Positions 14,501 to 23,384 of a DNA stretch of 64,000 nucleotides are shown here, one piece after another. Every line of letters starts with the position of its first letter. Position 1 is the stretch's first letter. The translations under genes were made by a program, and so were the position numbers. This stretch comes from Lota lota (taxonomy: Eukaryota; Chordata; Actinopteri; Gadiformes; Lotidae), in the NCBI GenBank assembly GCA_026745465.1, contig JACYXH010000131.1, positions 152,501-216,500 on the forward strand, in the 5' to 3' direction. Below the pieces are notes generated by a model. That model did no database searches and was not told the DNA's origin. It worked only from the letters and a program-made list of their open reading frames with translations.

Positions 14501-17500
14501 ATGTCACGGTCAAAGTTAAACATTGCCAGCAGTATGAATGTATTTACCATACACTTAAAGGAAGCCATTATCTTGCCCATATAAAGGAAACAAGTGTGGA
14601 AAAAGCATAGTCAACGAAGGCCTACATTCCAAGGGACATTCACGATTCCCTCTTTTACACCTTCTGCCACCCCTGAGATGAACCCCGGGTACTTAGCTGA
14701 CTCCAAGTTGGCCCCTAAAAGCTGTAAACCTCTCTGTATCCTGCTCACGTCATCCTGAGAGGAAGAGAAGGGGAGGGCTTTATGACGGCCACAAAGGAGA
14801 AAGGAGCCCCACACATAATTTCTCTCACTTTACTTATACTGTCTTATTTGTTAAGGTTAACTAGTTAATACTACAGTCAAAGTCAAACACCACCTGCTTT
14901 ATGAATGTATTCCACAATCACATACAGTGGTATTGTTGTCAATTGTTTGAATACATGCTTCTTGTCTGAGTAGAAGTGATTGTCAGTGTGCTCATGCATG
15001 TCACATCTTTATGTTAACTCAGATATGTGGGATAGGGATCTGTTCTCTTTGATTATACTTTGTTACTGCACTCAAGATTGTGTTTGTCAAACATATAAAC
15101 TACCTGAAGCCAGGGATGGTTGACAGACAATTTAATCTCATAAACACATGTGGTTTATTATGTCTGTTTTATATCAGTTTAATTAATAAGGTGACGAGTG
15201 GATTACAATGAAAGAGTACCTCACTGCTCTTCATCTGATATAACTGAAATGTTTAAGATGTTAGTTCTTAACGTTGTAATAAACTGAGAATCAGGAGAAG
15301 GAAGATAAGTGCAGTTAATCATCAGTTAATGGGGAACTGGGGTTGGGGACACAGGAGCTGCCTAATTTCTAGGCCTGATGCATAGGGTGTTGTGATTGGC
15401 CAGTGCATGTAGGAGGAATCCACACATATTGGGAATACAACATGAAACCTGATTCTAAACCAACTCAGGTTTTGTTGTTACTTCTTACAAGTGATAATAA
15501 AGTCTTTATCTTTCAAACTTTGGCTTTTCTCGACCTGTCTTAGTTTGTTAAATGTGTTTTATCCACGAGAGTAGACCCACAATAACCCTACATATCTGGA
15601 ACAAACAATTTAACCTAAGTCTATTTCTACCTTTTCAAAATAACAGTATATTCATTTTTCATAAAAATAAGTTTCTTACTGCCTTGTTAGCAAAGTTAGA
15701 GTCTCTTACCGGCCCTCAGTGTGTCGGCCAGTTCCTCGTGGTTCATCTCCATCAGGCAGAGCTTTGTGATGTCTACCACTCCCTCTATGGCGCGCCTCCT
15801 CTGCTCCTTGTTCTGTCCTTCCACCTCCTCCTCCTCCTCCCTCTGACTCTCTGAGCATTGTGGGTAATCTGGGAAGAGACCCCTCCAGAGCTTCTTCAGC
15901 TCCTTGTCTAGAAAAGCGTGTGCATTCTCCTCAGCCCTCTGGAACAGAACAAACATCAAGGAGAACTTTACTCTGAACTAACTGAGGACATCAGAAGCAT
16001 CTGTCCTAGATTCACGTCCCGCTGGTCTAAAGAGGGAAGCCTGGAGACTATTAGCACCACAAGAGATGCTTTTTTTTTTATGTTCATGTAGAGCTAAAGT
16101 CAAATGTCTTGTTGGACATTTACATACCTTGATCAGCTCTGTTTGATGCTGCTGCACAGATTGAGCACTGGTAACCTTTGACCTCTCCCGGTGTTGTCTG
16201 TGGAGAACACACACACACACAGGATATATTGTATTTTTCTGACTTGTAAACGTAACTACCAATAGAGTCTAATCAAAACTAACTGGTCTGTTTTCATCAT
16301 CTGTTTGAAACTCTACTGCTGCTTTGGGCTTCAACACAACACACAGCTTTTATTCCTTCACCCGCACCACCCTGGACATGTCACTCAACATCGATGGCTC
16401 CATTGTCACTGCCTCCACCCAGGTCTGAAATCTCAGCATCAGCCTTATACCTCTTCTCTTTCACACCATGTCAACCACATCACTAAAACAGCCTTATCCC
16501 TCCTCTCATTCACACCATGTCAACCACATCACTAAAACAGCCTTATCCCTCCTCTCATTCACACCATGTCAACCACATCACTAAAACAGCCTTATCCCTC
16601 CTCTCATTCACACCATGTCAACCACATCACTAAAACAGCCTTATCCCTCCTCTCATTCACACCATGTCCACCACATCACTAAAACAGCCTAATCCCTCCT
16701 CTCATTCACACCATGTCAACCACATCACTAAAACAGCCTTATCCCTCCTCTCATTCACACCATGTCAACCACATCACTAAAACAGCCTTATCCCTCCTCT
16801 CATTCACACCATGTCAACCACATCACTAAAACAGCCTTATCCCTCCTCTCATTCACACCATGTCAACCACATCACTAAAACAGCCTTATCCCTCCTCTCA
16901 TTCACACCATGTCAACCACATCACTAAAACAGCCTTATCCCTCCTCTCATTCACACCATGTCAACCACATCACTAAAACAGATTTTTTTCACCTAATGAG
17001 TTATCTAAACTTATGGACTTATAAGGATTTATGGACGTCTGATAAATGCTGTATCTTTATAGTCTCTAATCAATCCTTACCTTTTCTTGATAGACAGGTT
17101 TCTATCTTTAAACATGACAGGTAGACCCATAGAGCGGTCACTCTTCATGGAGACACAGCTGGGTCCAGAGGAGTCTGCTCTCTCCTGCTGGACTCTTCTA
17201 GAAAAACAAGAACCAGGCTTTATGGACGTTTGATATATACTGTATCTTTATTATCACTGATAAATCCTTACCTCTTCTCAATAGACAGATTTCCTTCTTT
17301 AAAATTAACAGGTTCTTCCATAGACCAGTCACTCTTCATGGAGACACAGCTGGGTCCAGGGGAGTCTGCTCTCTCCTGCTGCTCTGGGCTTCAACACAAC
17401 ACACACACAGCTTTTACTCAGACTAATGATGGAGTCATGATATATCACTGCTGAGCTCTGAGATGGACAACAGTCACAGACAGTGAGAGATCCTCTTCTT

Positions 17501-17585
17501 ACCTCTTAGCTTTGCTCTGGGGGCCATGTTCCCCAGACAGAGTGGTTTTAGAGGTAGGACCCCCCTCCTCTCTCTCCTCATTCAT
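1975..17585 (-). CDS. NLR-A: NLRC3-like FISNA-NACHT-LRR-B30.2 protein, complete, 14 coding exons
   Basis: Exons in transcript order: 17585-17503, 17388-17272, 17197-17081, 16197-16128, 15938-15710, 13725-11892, 11376-11203, 9408-9235, 7382-7209, 6717-6544, 4737-4564, 3774-3601, 3424-3378, 2522-1975. Every junction is GT-AG and every phase fits; the sum is 4089 nt, 1362 aa plus stop. Domains: two tandem 39-residue N-terminal repeat exons (about residues 28-105), a charged helical segment (130-205), FISNA (206-290), NACHT with Walker A GVAGIGKT (303-310) and Walker [11 protein letters not shown] (374-383), six LRR exons (817-1164), PRY-SPRY (1181-1362). Expected to be a cytosolic sensor or regulator of innate signalling, as inferred for teleost NLRC3-like proteins. 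The start MNEEREEGG is the usual one for this family as I know it. No lesion seen. Introns were inferred from splice motifs, not transcripts. Confidence 0.85.
2523..3377 (-). other. NLR-A intron 13, with minisatellite at 3000-3240
   Basis: Non-coding. 3000-3240 holds about six units of 33-50 bp built on ACATGTACTCATACATAC and TACTATATATACATAG. The right arm at 46800-47050 has a degenerate mirror version. Confidence 0.75.
3378..3424 (-). CDS. NLR-A 47-nt linker exon
   Basis: Encodes [16 protein letters not shown] across the junctions, between acceptor cccccag and donor AAGT|GTAAGTG. This small exon between LRR and B30.2 is typical of fish NLR-B30.2 genes, and its length is what makes the final phase correct. 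Confidence 0.85.
3601..3774 (-). CDS. NLR-A LRR exon 6 (C-terminal type)
   Basis: 174 nt but a distinct subtype: [20 protein letters not shown], then [17 protein letters not shown]. Its acceptor is preceded by (TG)n. The donor is CTCAG|GTATGG. Confidence 0.87.
3775..4563 (-). other. NLR-A intron 12: (CA)n and an 85-bp VNTR
   Basis: (CA)n at 3779-3803. From 4072 to 4455 an approximately 85-bp unit starting CACATCAGCTGGCCAG is repeated about 4.5 times. Each unit ends in two or three CCCTAA motifs, the telomere-type hexamer. Confidence 0.85.
4564..4737 (-). CDS. NLR-A LRR exon 5
   Basis: 174 nt, identical to 6544-6717. Acceptor gtgtgaag, donor CTCAG|GTCAGT. Confidence 0.85.
4738..6543 (-). other. 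NLR-A intron 11 with a three-copy unclassified element
   Basis: 5069-6543 matches 7728-9234 closely, in the same orientation, and 41745-42540 partly, in reverse. The GC-richer part (5069-5500) carries a short frame starting [16 protein letters not shown]. No database family is recognised. The element travels with LRR exons, so its spread in NLR-A is by segmental duplication. Confidence 0.7.
6544..6717 (-). CDS. NLR-A LRR exon 4
   Basis: 174 nt. Base-for-base identical to LRR exon 5 (4564-4737), showing very recent duplication or gene conversion. Confidence 0.85.
6718..7208 (-). other. NLR-A intron 10, AT-rich, nothing recognised
   Basis: AT-rich spacer between the two copies of the duplicated two-exon block. 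No repeat or gene seen. Confidence 0.6.
7209..7382 (-). CDS. NLR-A LRR exon 3
   Basis: 174 nt, [12 protein letters not shown] version, with acceptor gtgtgaag and donor CTCAG|GTCAGT. Confidence 0.85.
7383..9234 (-). other. NLR-A intron 9, second copy of the unclassified element
   Basis: Copy of the intron at 4738-6543, including the 7728-8300 GC-rich part. Together with its flanking LRR exons it shows a tandem duplication of an LRR-intron-LRR block: 4564-6717 and 7209-9408, about 2.2 kb each. Confidence 0.8.
9235..9408 (-). CDS. NLR-A LRR exon 2
   Basis: 174 nt. Same fold unit, with substitutions [16 protein letters not shown] and NDVQDSG. It belongs to the downstream copy of the duplicated two-exon block. 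Confidence 0.85.
9409..10054 (-). repeat. Intron with a 60-75-bp minisatellite at 9747-9975
   Basis: Four copies of a unit containing GAGCTGGTTACAAAACA and CCTTAATTACCATACAAACC. The rest is AT-rich with no gene. Confidence 0.75.
10055..10376 (+). mobile_element. Possible solo LTR
   Basis: A 322-bp block begins TGTGGTGGAAAATG and ends GCTACAACA, with a TATA-like CTTTATAAAAG near 10185 and a polyadenylation signal AAATAAA near 10290, the order expected of an LTR. The flanks (about 9985-10040 and 10377-10430) are copies of one roughly 50-bp sequence containing AGCATTACCATAGCCTAGC, longer than a normal target duplication. The boundaries are therefore tentative. Confidence 0.5.
10377..11202 (-). 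other. Remainder of NLR-A intron 7
   Basis: AT-rich unique sequence. No gene or clear repeat seen beyond the short duplicated flank at 10377-10430. Confidence 0.6.
11203..11376 (-). CDS. NLR-A LRR exon 1
   Basis: 174 nt, G-phase to AG-phase, encoding [18 protein letters not shown] followed by [20 protein letters not shown]. It carries an L-L-Y-A-G variant where the other copies have L-L-S-A-G. Confidence 0.85.
11377..11891 (-). repeat. NLR-A intron 6 with decayed tandem copies of the exon-6 donor
   Basis: The donor context ACATCTCT|GTAGGTGCACT at 11891 recurs downstream in the transcript near 11846, 11755 and 11670 as (A)CATCTCTGTAGGTGC-like strings. Each is followed by ATAACATGTATTACAATAC-like sequence (unit about 85-95 bp). 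Similar decayed copies lie after the donor in NLR-B at 41500 and 41590. These are potential cryptic donors. Confidence 0.7.
11892..13725 (-). CDS. NLR-A coding exon 6: FISNA, NACHT and winged-helix region
   Basis: 1834 nt. The acceptor is aatttag|GATCTGC and the donor CATCTCT|GTAGGTGC. FISNA starts [17 protein letters not shown] has Walker A GVAGIGKT, the FIFDGLDE Walker B and the [11 protein letters not shown] sensor strand, followed by helical domains ending [20 protein letters not shown]. It holds a 16-residue insertion relative to NLR-B near 12181-12270, made of repeated G-L-L-G-L/Q-T-G units. It is the core nucleotide-binding and oligomerisation module. Confidence 0.92.
13726..15709 (-). 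other. NLR-A intron 5 with a ~360-bp tandem pair
   Basis: 14190-14520 and 14555-14890 are diverged copies sharing GTCAACGAAGG, GAGATGAACC and AAAGGAAGGAG-like segments. The unit is unclassified. The rest is unique AT-rich DNA, with no gene found. Confidence 0.6.
15710..15938 (-). CDS. NLR-A coding exon 5, helical N-terminal domain
   Basis: 229 nt, 76 codons plus one base. It begins [14 protein letters not shown], continues through an acidic linker of consecutive Glu residues to [19 protein letters not shown], and ends at CCG|GTAAGAG. This segment is conserved in teleost NLRC3-like proteins and resembles a death-fold or linker region. I cannot assign CARD or PYD from sequence alone. Confidence 0.75.
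16128..16197 (-). CDS. NLR-A coding exon 4
   Basis: 70 nt between acceptor ctccacag and donor AAG|GTATGT, encoding [23 protein letters not shown]. It is hydrophilic and probably helical, and restores phase 0 for exon 5. Confidence 0.75.
16330..16990 (+). mobile_element. LINE fragment expanded into a 49-bp minisatellite
   Basis: 16360-16470 read on plus gives a degenerate L2/CR1-type reverse-transcriptase tail ([16 protein letters not shown], then a stop, then N-L-S). From about 16470 to 16985 a 49-bp unit is repeated about ten times. It reads [12 protein letters not shown] in one frame, the HV.HITK.A motif of these LINE proteins. It lies in NLR-A intron 3, antisense to the gene. Confidence 0.75.
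17081..17197 (-). CDS. NLR-A coding exon 3, N-terminal repeat b
   Basis: 117 nt, acceptor ttctag, starts [13 protein letters not shown] and ends at AG|GTAAGG. Tandem copy of exon 2. Confidence 0.8.
17272..17388 (-). CDS. NLR-A coding exon 2, N-terminal repeat a
   Basis: 117 nt. The acceptor gttgtgttgaag gives the in-frame junction [10 protein letters not shown]. It contains the family motif [12 protein letters not shown] and ends at AG|GTAAGG. It is a paralogue of the next exon; both keep phase, so exon number can vary without a frameshift. Confidence 0.8.
17503..17585 (-). CDS. NLR-A coding exon 1 (start codon)
   Basis: ATG at 17585-17583, then [17 protein letters not shown]. The exon begins at the acceptor near 17599 (tgtccag before 14 nt of 5' UTR) and ends at an AGAG|GTAAG donor. 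It contributes 27 codons plus AG. Confidence 0.8.
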
Positions 17586-17599
17586 AGTAGACTGGAGAC

Positions 17600-18481
17600 C
17601 TGGACATAAACACAACTACATATTGTTTCTACAGCCATTCAACGTTTGTTTATTCTCTGCTTGTATATAAGCTGCTTATTGCCGGTCACAGGGGGCTGTT
17701 GTCTCTGTTTACTTTGGACGAGAGGCAGGGTGGTCTTTCTATATGCAGATGCATAGACCCTCTTACTGTCAATGAGGGGGAAGATGTGGAGATGCTGCCC
17801 ATACATTTCTAATAACTATTTAATAACTATTTATCATTCCACACAGAAGGTCTCTAAGGGCTTCAAAAGTGTCTGATCAAGATCAAGTTCACCATGTGGA
17901 TATCATACCTACTGTTCCCTGTGCTGGTTAAACCGTTCTGAAATCATGACCATATATGGACTTCCTCATGTCGTATGACATCACAACCACATCTGTGATG
18001 CAGAACCACAGAGAACAAGACCCAGTACAAGATGATATTCAAACACCTTCACTAACCAAGATGGCCGTCTTCCTGACTAATAATAATATAAATCATAATA
18101 ATACAAATATACCAACTGTACAGTACATCCTAAGTGCCTTTACAGTCACCCAAGGACACTTGTGATTTAGGACAAATACTAAATCAGAAGAAAATGTATT
18201 GTAAAATGTATAAAGTATGTATTTTAACGTTAACTGGATACTTGACTCCAAGCTGAAAGGTTCTGGGTTCGATCCCCAATGTCCACAGTCTAACCTGTAG
18301 CATCCTAGAGAGCAATAATCGTCAGAATTATTCAATAGTAATTTTTACAAAGAGCAATGCAACCACATATTTACTAACGTTTTTAACCGTGCTTTTACAG
18401 AAAACTAACCATCAATCTATTGGTAAGATTCAAAGTGATGCATATGTATGATATATCACGGATCAGAGTTGAGTACAGTAC
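17600..18481 (-). other. NLR-A 5' UTR intron
   Basis: Runs from the donor CTAAG|GTACTG at 18481 to the acceptor at 17600. It contains the tRNA-like SINE at 18120-18300; the rest is unique. Confidence 0.65.
18120..18300 (+). mobile_element. tRNA-like SINE fragment
   Basis: Contains GGTTCGATCCC, a perfect tRNA B-box, within CTGAAAGGTTCTGGG...CCCCAATGTCCACAG. A close homologue lies inverted at 62010-62165, and the two share the distal segment around GTCACCCAAGGACAC. Confidence 0.6.
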
Positions 18482-18620
18482 CTTAGTCTTCATCCTGCTG
18501 TAATGAAGTGAGCCACACCAAACTGTCCGACTCATAAGAAGGAAATTATGTTGTGTTCCCTTCCCAGTTTAAACTCCTCCCAGACTAACCTCTTATAGGC
18601 TGCTGTTCCAAGACTCAGAG
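18482..18620 (-). promoter_or_regulatory. NLR-A 5' UTR exon and core promoter region
   Basis: The reverse strand reads CCTATAAGAGG (18588-18598, TATA-like), then GGAGTTTAAACTGGGAAGGG, and ends at donor CTAAG|GTACTG (18482). The same sequence is conserved at the mirrored position in NLR-B (34960-35083), supporting a functional element. The start site itself is not visible; about 25-30 nt after the TATA-like motif is an inference. Confidence 0.5.
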
Positions 18621-19427
18621 AAAAACAAAGAGACACTTGATAGTTCAAACAGCATGTAGAGACACGTCACTGATGCAGCTCCTTCTTTACAGTAGAACCA
18701 ACAGGAACGTAAATACCATGTTATCAATAAAGAGACAAATAAACATAATGAATAGACACACATGACGTAGAAAATGCCTCCTCTCCTCTGTTTCTAGTAG
18801 ATCAGTAAGACTTTTTGTATAATCTATTCAAGGGATGATTTCTCTTCCCAGAAGAGCAGAGTACAGAGTACTCAGAGTGAGGGTAAGCATGTTTGTACTG
18901 GTGTGTGATTCTACAATCGGCAGGGTTATTTAATTAATTCAATTATCTTCAATGAGTCATCATTATGAGCTGCGTTCTTCTTGTGTTTTTCTTTCATTGT
19001 GTTACACCCTTTACAAGCAGCTATTAAGAAAAGGGCCAAGGAAAGGTGCACACAACAACCCTCCCTAACCTGACAAACATCCTGAAATCCATATTTTGAA
19101 GCACGTCTGAAGAACTGGATAAGGCTTTCTGTTGAAGTCATTGAATTAATCAATACTTAACTAAAGATGATTATTGTTTCGTTAGGTATATTGTTTGCTG
19201 TGCATTGCTGCACCTGTCCTTCACACTTCAAACACCTCCACCCAAAGCTCAACTCCAACTTAATGGTAAGACACAGTGTAGTGACAACACGTGTCTCAGT
19301 CATTCAGTCACTTTGGTGAAAGGATGAATACGGTCTAACAAACCTACCTTGAAGGAACCTGTCATTATGTGTTGTGTTTATTTAGTAGGGTTGGGTCTCT
19401 ATCTTCTTCTGTTCACTTGCTGTGTGT
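18621..19427. other. Intergenic, part of a dispersed repeat
   Basis: No gene. 18925-19330 resembles 34190-34480 (inverted), 54860-54960 and 56310-56410, sharing CTCCACCCAA and AACTTAATGGT motifs and GTAGTGACAACA. It is an unclassified dispersed repeat. Confidence 0.6.
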
Positions 19428-19551
<124 letters not shown>

Positions 19552-20259
19552 TACACACGCACGCGCACAAGGTGTGTGTTTAACTGATTACGCGCTTGTC
19601 TTGAGTCGATGACACAACATCACTCACACTTTTATTGCCTATTTAGTTTTATATTATAGCCTACCATCAAATGGGATTGATTGGTTTAAGAAACATTTCA
19701 TATATTCAGGTTGTTTCAGACGGACGTTGACACACACAACGAAATCCAAGATGAAGAATTCAGTTTGATCTTCAATATTCCCCCTTTTCTGCTTCCTAAT
19801 TTCAAAAGGTCATTGAGAGCTGATTTGTTTCATATTAGTCCTGTTTCCACATTGGAAAATGTTTCCCACATATTTCCCCGAGTCCCACACCATGTCCTTG
19901 ATATGAGGAAAAAAACGCGTTGAATATCGATTTCGGCTATCTTATAGTGTGAAATATTGTCCAATGTCCAGTCTTTACACCAGACTAATCTGAACCAAAT
20001 ATATTTTAACCAGCTATTATTTTTTAAGAGTATATCTTCCAACTAACATCACCATTGTGTGCTTCTATTAAACCTTCATTACCCTTTATAATTAGGCTTA
20101 TATAGTTATAGGAAACAACGAATAATAAAAAATAAAGCTGTTGAGAACTCTTCTATTAAACCTTAATTACCGTTTATAATTAGGCTTATATAGTTATAGG
20201 AACCAACGAATAATGAAGAATAAAGCTGTTGAGAACTCTTCTATTAAAAACCTTGATGA
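19552..20259. other. Intergenic, with a ~112-bp tandem pair
   Basis: Two copies of TTATAATTAGGCTTATATAG...AAAGCTGTTGAGAACTC at about 20085-20150 and 20165-20240. Mirrored at 33400-33600. No gene. Confidence 0.65.
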
Positions 20260-20870
20260 CGGTAAAAGGTCTTTACGTGTTCATTTTCATTTTCGTGTTC
20301 ATTCATGCTTAGTAACACGTTTCCATTTAAAGTGTAAAAAAAGCAACATTTCTAATTTTATGTGCGGAAAATGCTTTTCAGAGCGAGATAATCACTTTTT
20401 TTAATTCAATGTGTTTCTGAGAATGAACTGTTTCTATTGTTAAAACGATGGTGCTTCACTTCTTGACAATGGTATAAGGCTGGTTTAACCTGTGCACACT
20501 GATTGCTCAATGTGCAACAGGTGTGCAGCCTCACCCAGCCCCAGAGTCCAATCAGTCTGACTCGTGCCAGGTGAGGCTGCTTAAACCAGCCATCCTCCAC
20601 ACACTCTCCCACAGTGTGAAAAAAGCAACATTTCTCATTTAATGTGTTTTGACCACAATGTGTTTCTAAGCATAAACATGTTTTTTTGTGTTAAATAAAT
20701 ATGGTGCTTCACCAGTTGATGTTGTTATAAAGTCTAAACAACCATTAACAAGCTTAGTTACACTTTCCCATTTAAAGTGGGAATTAAGCAACATACCACT
20801 TTTTTTATGTGGGGAAAATGCTTTTCAGAGCGAGAGAATCACTTTTTGACTACAATGTGTTCATATAACT
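20260..20870. repeat. Outlying diverged satellite monomers with a hairpin insert
   Basis: Segments such as TGCGGAAAATGCTTTTCAGA and ACGATGGTGCTTCAC match the central satellite monomer at lower identity. The mirror copy is at 32780-33330. Confidence 0.7.
20478..20591. mobile_element. 114-bp nested hairpin (MITE-like)
   Basis: Ends GGCTGGTTTAA and TTAAACCAGCC are perfect 11-bp inverted repeats. Inside, GCAGCCTCACC (20525-20535) and GGTGAGGCTGC (20570-20580) form a second perfect stem. It interrupts a satellite monomer and is also present inverted at about 33063-33176. It may be a small non-autonomous transposon. Confidence 0.45.
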
Positions 20871-23384
20871 AACCCTAACTAACCCCGTAGCTAACCCTAA
20901 CCTCCCCCACCCCATTCGGATTCCCCTCCTCAGCCCTTACGCTAATCAGCCTTGGTTGGGGAGAGGGATGATGATGGGGCCTCCTTTCCTCCCTTTAACT
21001 TACCTTCCCTACCCTATCCCCTCACCATCTCCCTCGGTCCCCACTCCTCAGCTTTCAATGCTAACCCGCTCCAGTTGAGTTGGAGGCAGGGGTTGATGCC
21101 CCTCATTGACCCTGGCCAGAAACCTTACCTTCCCTACCCTGCCCACCTTATGGTTGTTTTTAGCATTAGCTGCTTAGCTGTTTTTATTTTTAGCATTACC
21201 TGTTTTTAGTTTTCTTTCCCCAACCCGCCATCCCCTACCCTATGGTTGTTGTCCGGGATGAGTACGCCCTTCTCCACCTGTTGAAATATAGAGAAAATAT
21301 ATATTATATTCATCAAAAAGGATAAAAAGAATAGTACTTACCTGGTTCAGCTCCTCGGGCCTGGCTGGTGGTGCATTCTGTACCTCCCCAACACGCCCAC
21401 CCCTACCCCACGGTTGTCATCCAGGACGAGTACGGCCCTCTCTACCTGTTGAAATATAAAAAACATATATTATATATTCATCTGTAAAGGAATAGTACTT
21501 ACCTGATTCAGCTGCGCGAGTCCGGCTGGTGGTGCCCACAAAACCAAATTTGAACTATTGAAGGGGACGAGGAATGTTGTGCCCGTGCACTTTGGGTCCC
21601 TTGACCCAACCCAAACCCAAACCTAACCTCGCCAGTGCCTCCATTCCTCACCTTAGTCCCCCCTTGTCATATCTGTTGAAAAAAAGAGAATTTTAAACCA
21701 AATCTGGAAAAACTGTTTATATATATTTTACGTATAGACATGTTTTTAACAGTTCTCTTTTTAGGTTCCTTTAACCCTCTTAATTATTACGTGTTTAGGT
21801 AGCCGGTGGATAAAAACCGACGGTAACCACCTGCTACCAATTACTAATTAACTCACCTTAAGAGTGTTGGAGGCAATCCTGCCTCATTCTGGATTCAGAC
21901 AGCATAGAGAGAACATCTCCCTGCTGTCCTGTCTGTGTTTCTGTTGTGGAGTTGTTTATTGGGGGAGTTGTTTTTATTTGGGGATTGTTTTATTTGATTG
22001 TGTATTTTTTTATGGGGATTGTTTTATTCTTTTAGCCCTTTATCCTTTTTAGTTACCCCTTCCCCAAGCCCTAGCCTGAAGAAGGATAACCATCCGAAAC
22101 TGTCGCGACACAGGGCATTTTTAGCATAGATTCCTTTAGTTGTTGGTTTTAGCATAGCTCCTTTTAGCTTTGTTGTTTTTAAAGTAGTTTTTAGGCCTAG
22201 CTCATTTTTAGCATTGGTTGTTTTTAGCTTCTTAGCTCTTTTAGCTTTTTAGCAACAACCTCTCCCTCCCCATTTTAGTTTATGTGACCCCCTTGAATCT
22301 TCCCATAAAGGCCAGGGTCTTGACCCCTTTTGCCCTGTCTCCATTTGTCCTTCCACAATCATCCCTTACCCCACCTAACCTTTACCCCTTCCTCCACCTC
22401 GTCCTGTTTCTCTGCTGGCTGTAAAAGGCTAATCCGCTTTCCCAATATTCACCTGGACCCCGGGTCTCTACCTAGGCCTTGGGAGTCCAGGGTTGATTTT
22501 CCCTACTTTCCCCACCCTTTCCCAGTTATCGTTACCCACCTAACCTCTACCCCTCCATGTACCTTGTCCTGGTTTCCCTGCCAGGCTGAAAACGGCTAAC
22601 CCGCCCCAGACCAGGCAAAGGACAGGATAAGGGCCCCCTCCCTTTGGCACCTTTCCTGTGGCACCTTCCCTGTCTCCTCCTGGTCCCCAGGCCTTTACAC
22701 AGGTCTTGGGTGTCCAGGGTTTACTTCCCCTACTTCCCTACCCTAACCCTAACCATCCCTCCCCCATGCCTAACCCTAACCTCCCCCACCCCATTCGGAT
22801 TCCCCTCCTCAGCCCTTACGCTAATCAGCCTTGGTTGGGGAGAGGGATGATGATGGGCCCTCCTTTCCTCCCTTTAACTTACCTTCCCTACCCTATCCCC
22901 TCACCATCTCCCTCGGTCCCCACTCCTCAGCTTTCAATGCTAACCCGCTCCAGTTGAGTTGGAGGCAGGGGTTGATGCCCCTCATTGACCCTGGCCAGAA
23001 ACCTTACCTTCCCTACCCTGCCCACCTTATGGTTGTTTTTAGCATTAGCTGCTTAGCTGTTTTTATTTTTAGCATTAGCAATTTTTAGCTTGTTTTCTTT
23101 CCCCAACCCGCCCACCCCTACCCTATGGTTGTTGTCCGGGATGAGTACGCCCTTCTCCACCAAAAATATATATTATATTAATCAAAAAGGATAAAAAGAA
23201 TAGTACTTTGGGTCCCTTGACCCAACCCAAACCCAAACCTAACCTCGCCAGCGCCTCCATTCCTCACCTTAGTCCCCCTAGTCATATCTGTTGAAAGAAA
23301 GAGAATTTTAAACCAAATCTGGAAAAACTTTTTATATATTTTACGTATAGACATGACCCAAACCTATCCCTAACCCTAAGCATT
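20871..23384 (-). repeat. Left block of exon-like cassettes
   Basis: Two tandem copies of a 1.9-kb unit (GGTTGGGGAGAGGGATGATG occurs at 20953 and 22832) with many TTTTAGCATTAGC motifs. On the minus strand, strong splice signals flank introns of about 60 bp, for example near 21277-21342 and 21447-21500. A deletion removes one cassette at 23160-23215. Short open frames rich in Pro and Leu are not convincing proteins. Confidence 0.6.

Noticed and set aside
18235..18290. tRNA gene, because of the B-box GGTTCGATCCC
   Set aside because: No matching A-box, acceptor stem or anticodon arm; homologous to a SINE copy at 62010-62165.
20952..22957. Pro/Leu-rich frames starting MVGERDD, MAPFLWH and MPCLHLS, repeated on both arms
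   Set aside because: Same frames recur in each cassette copy with stops between them; no domain, and splice patterns do not join them.
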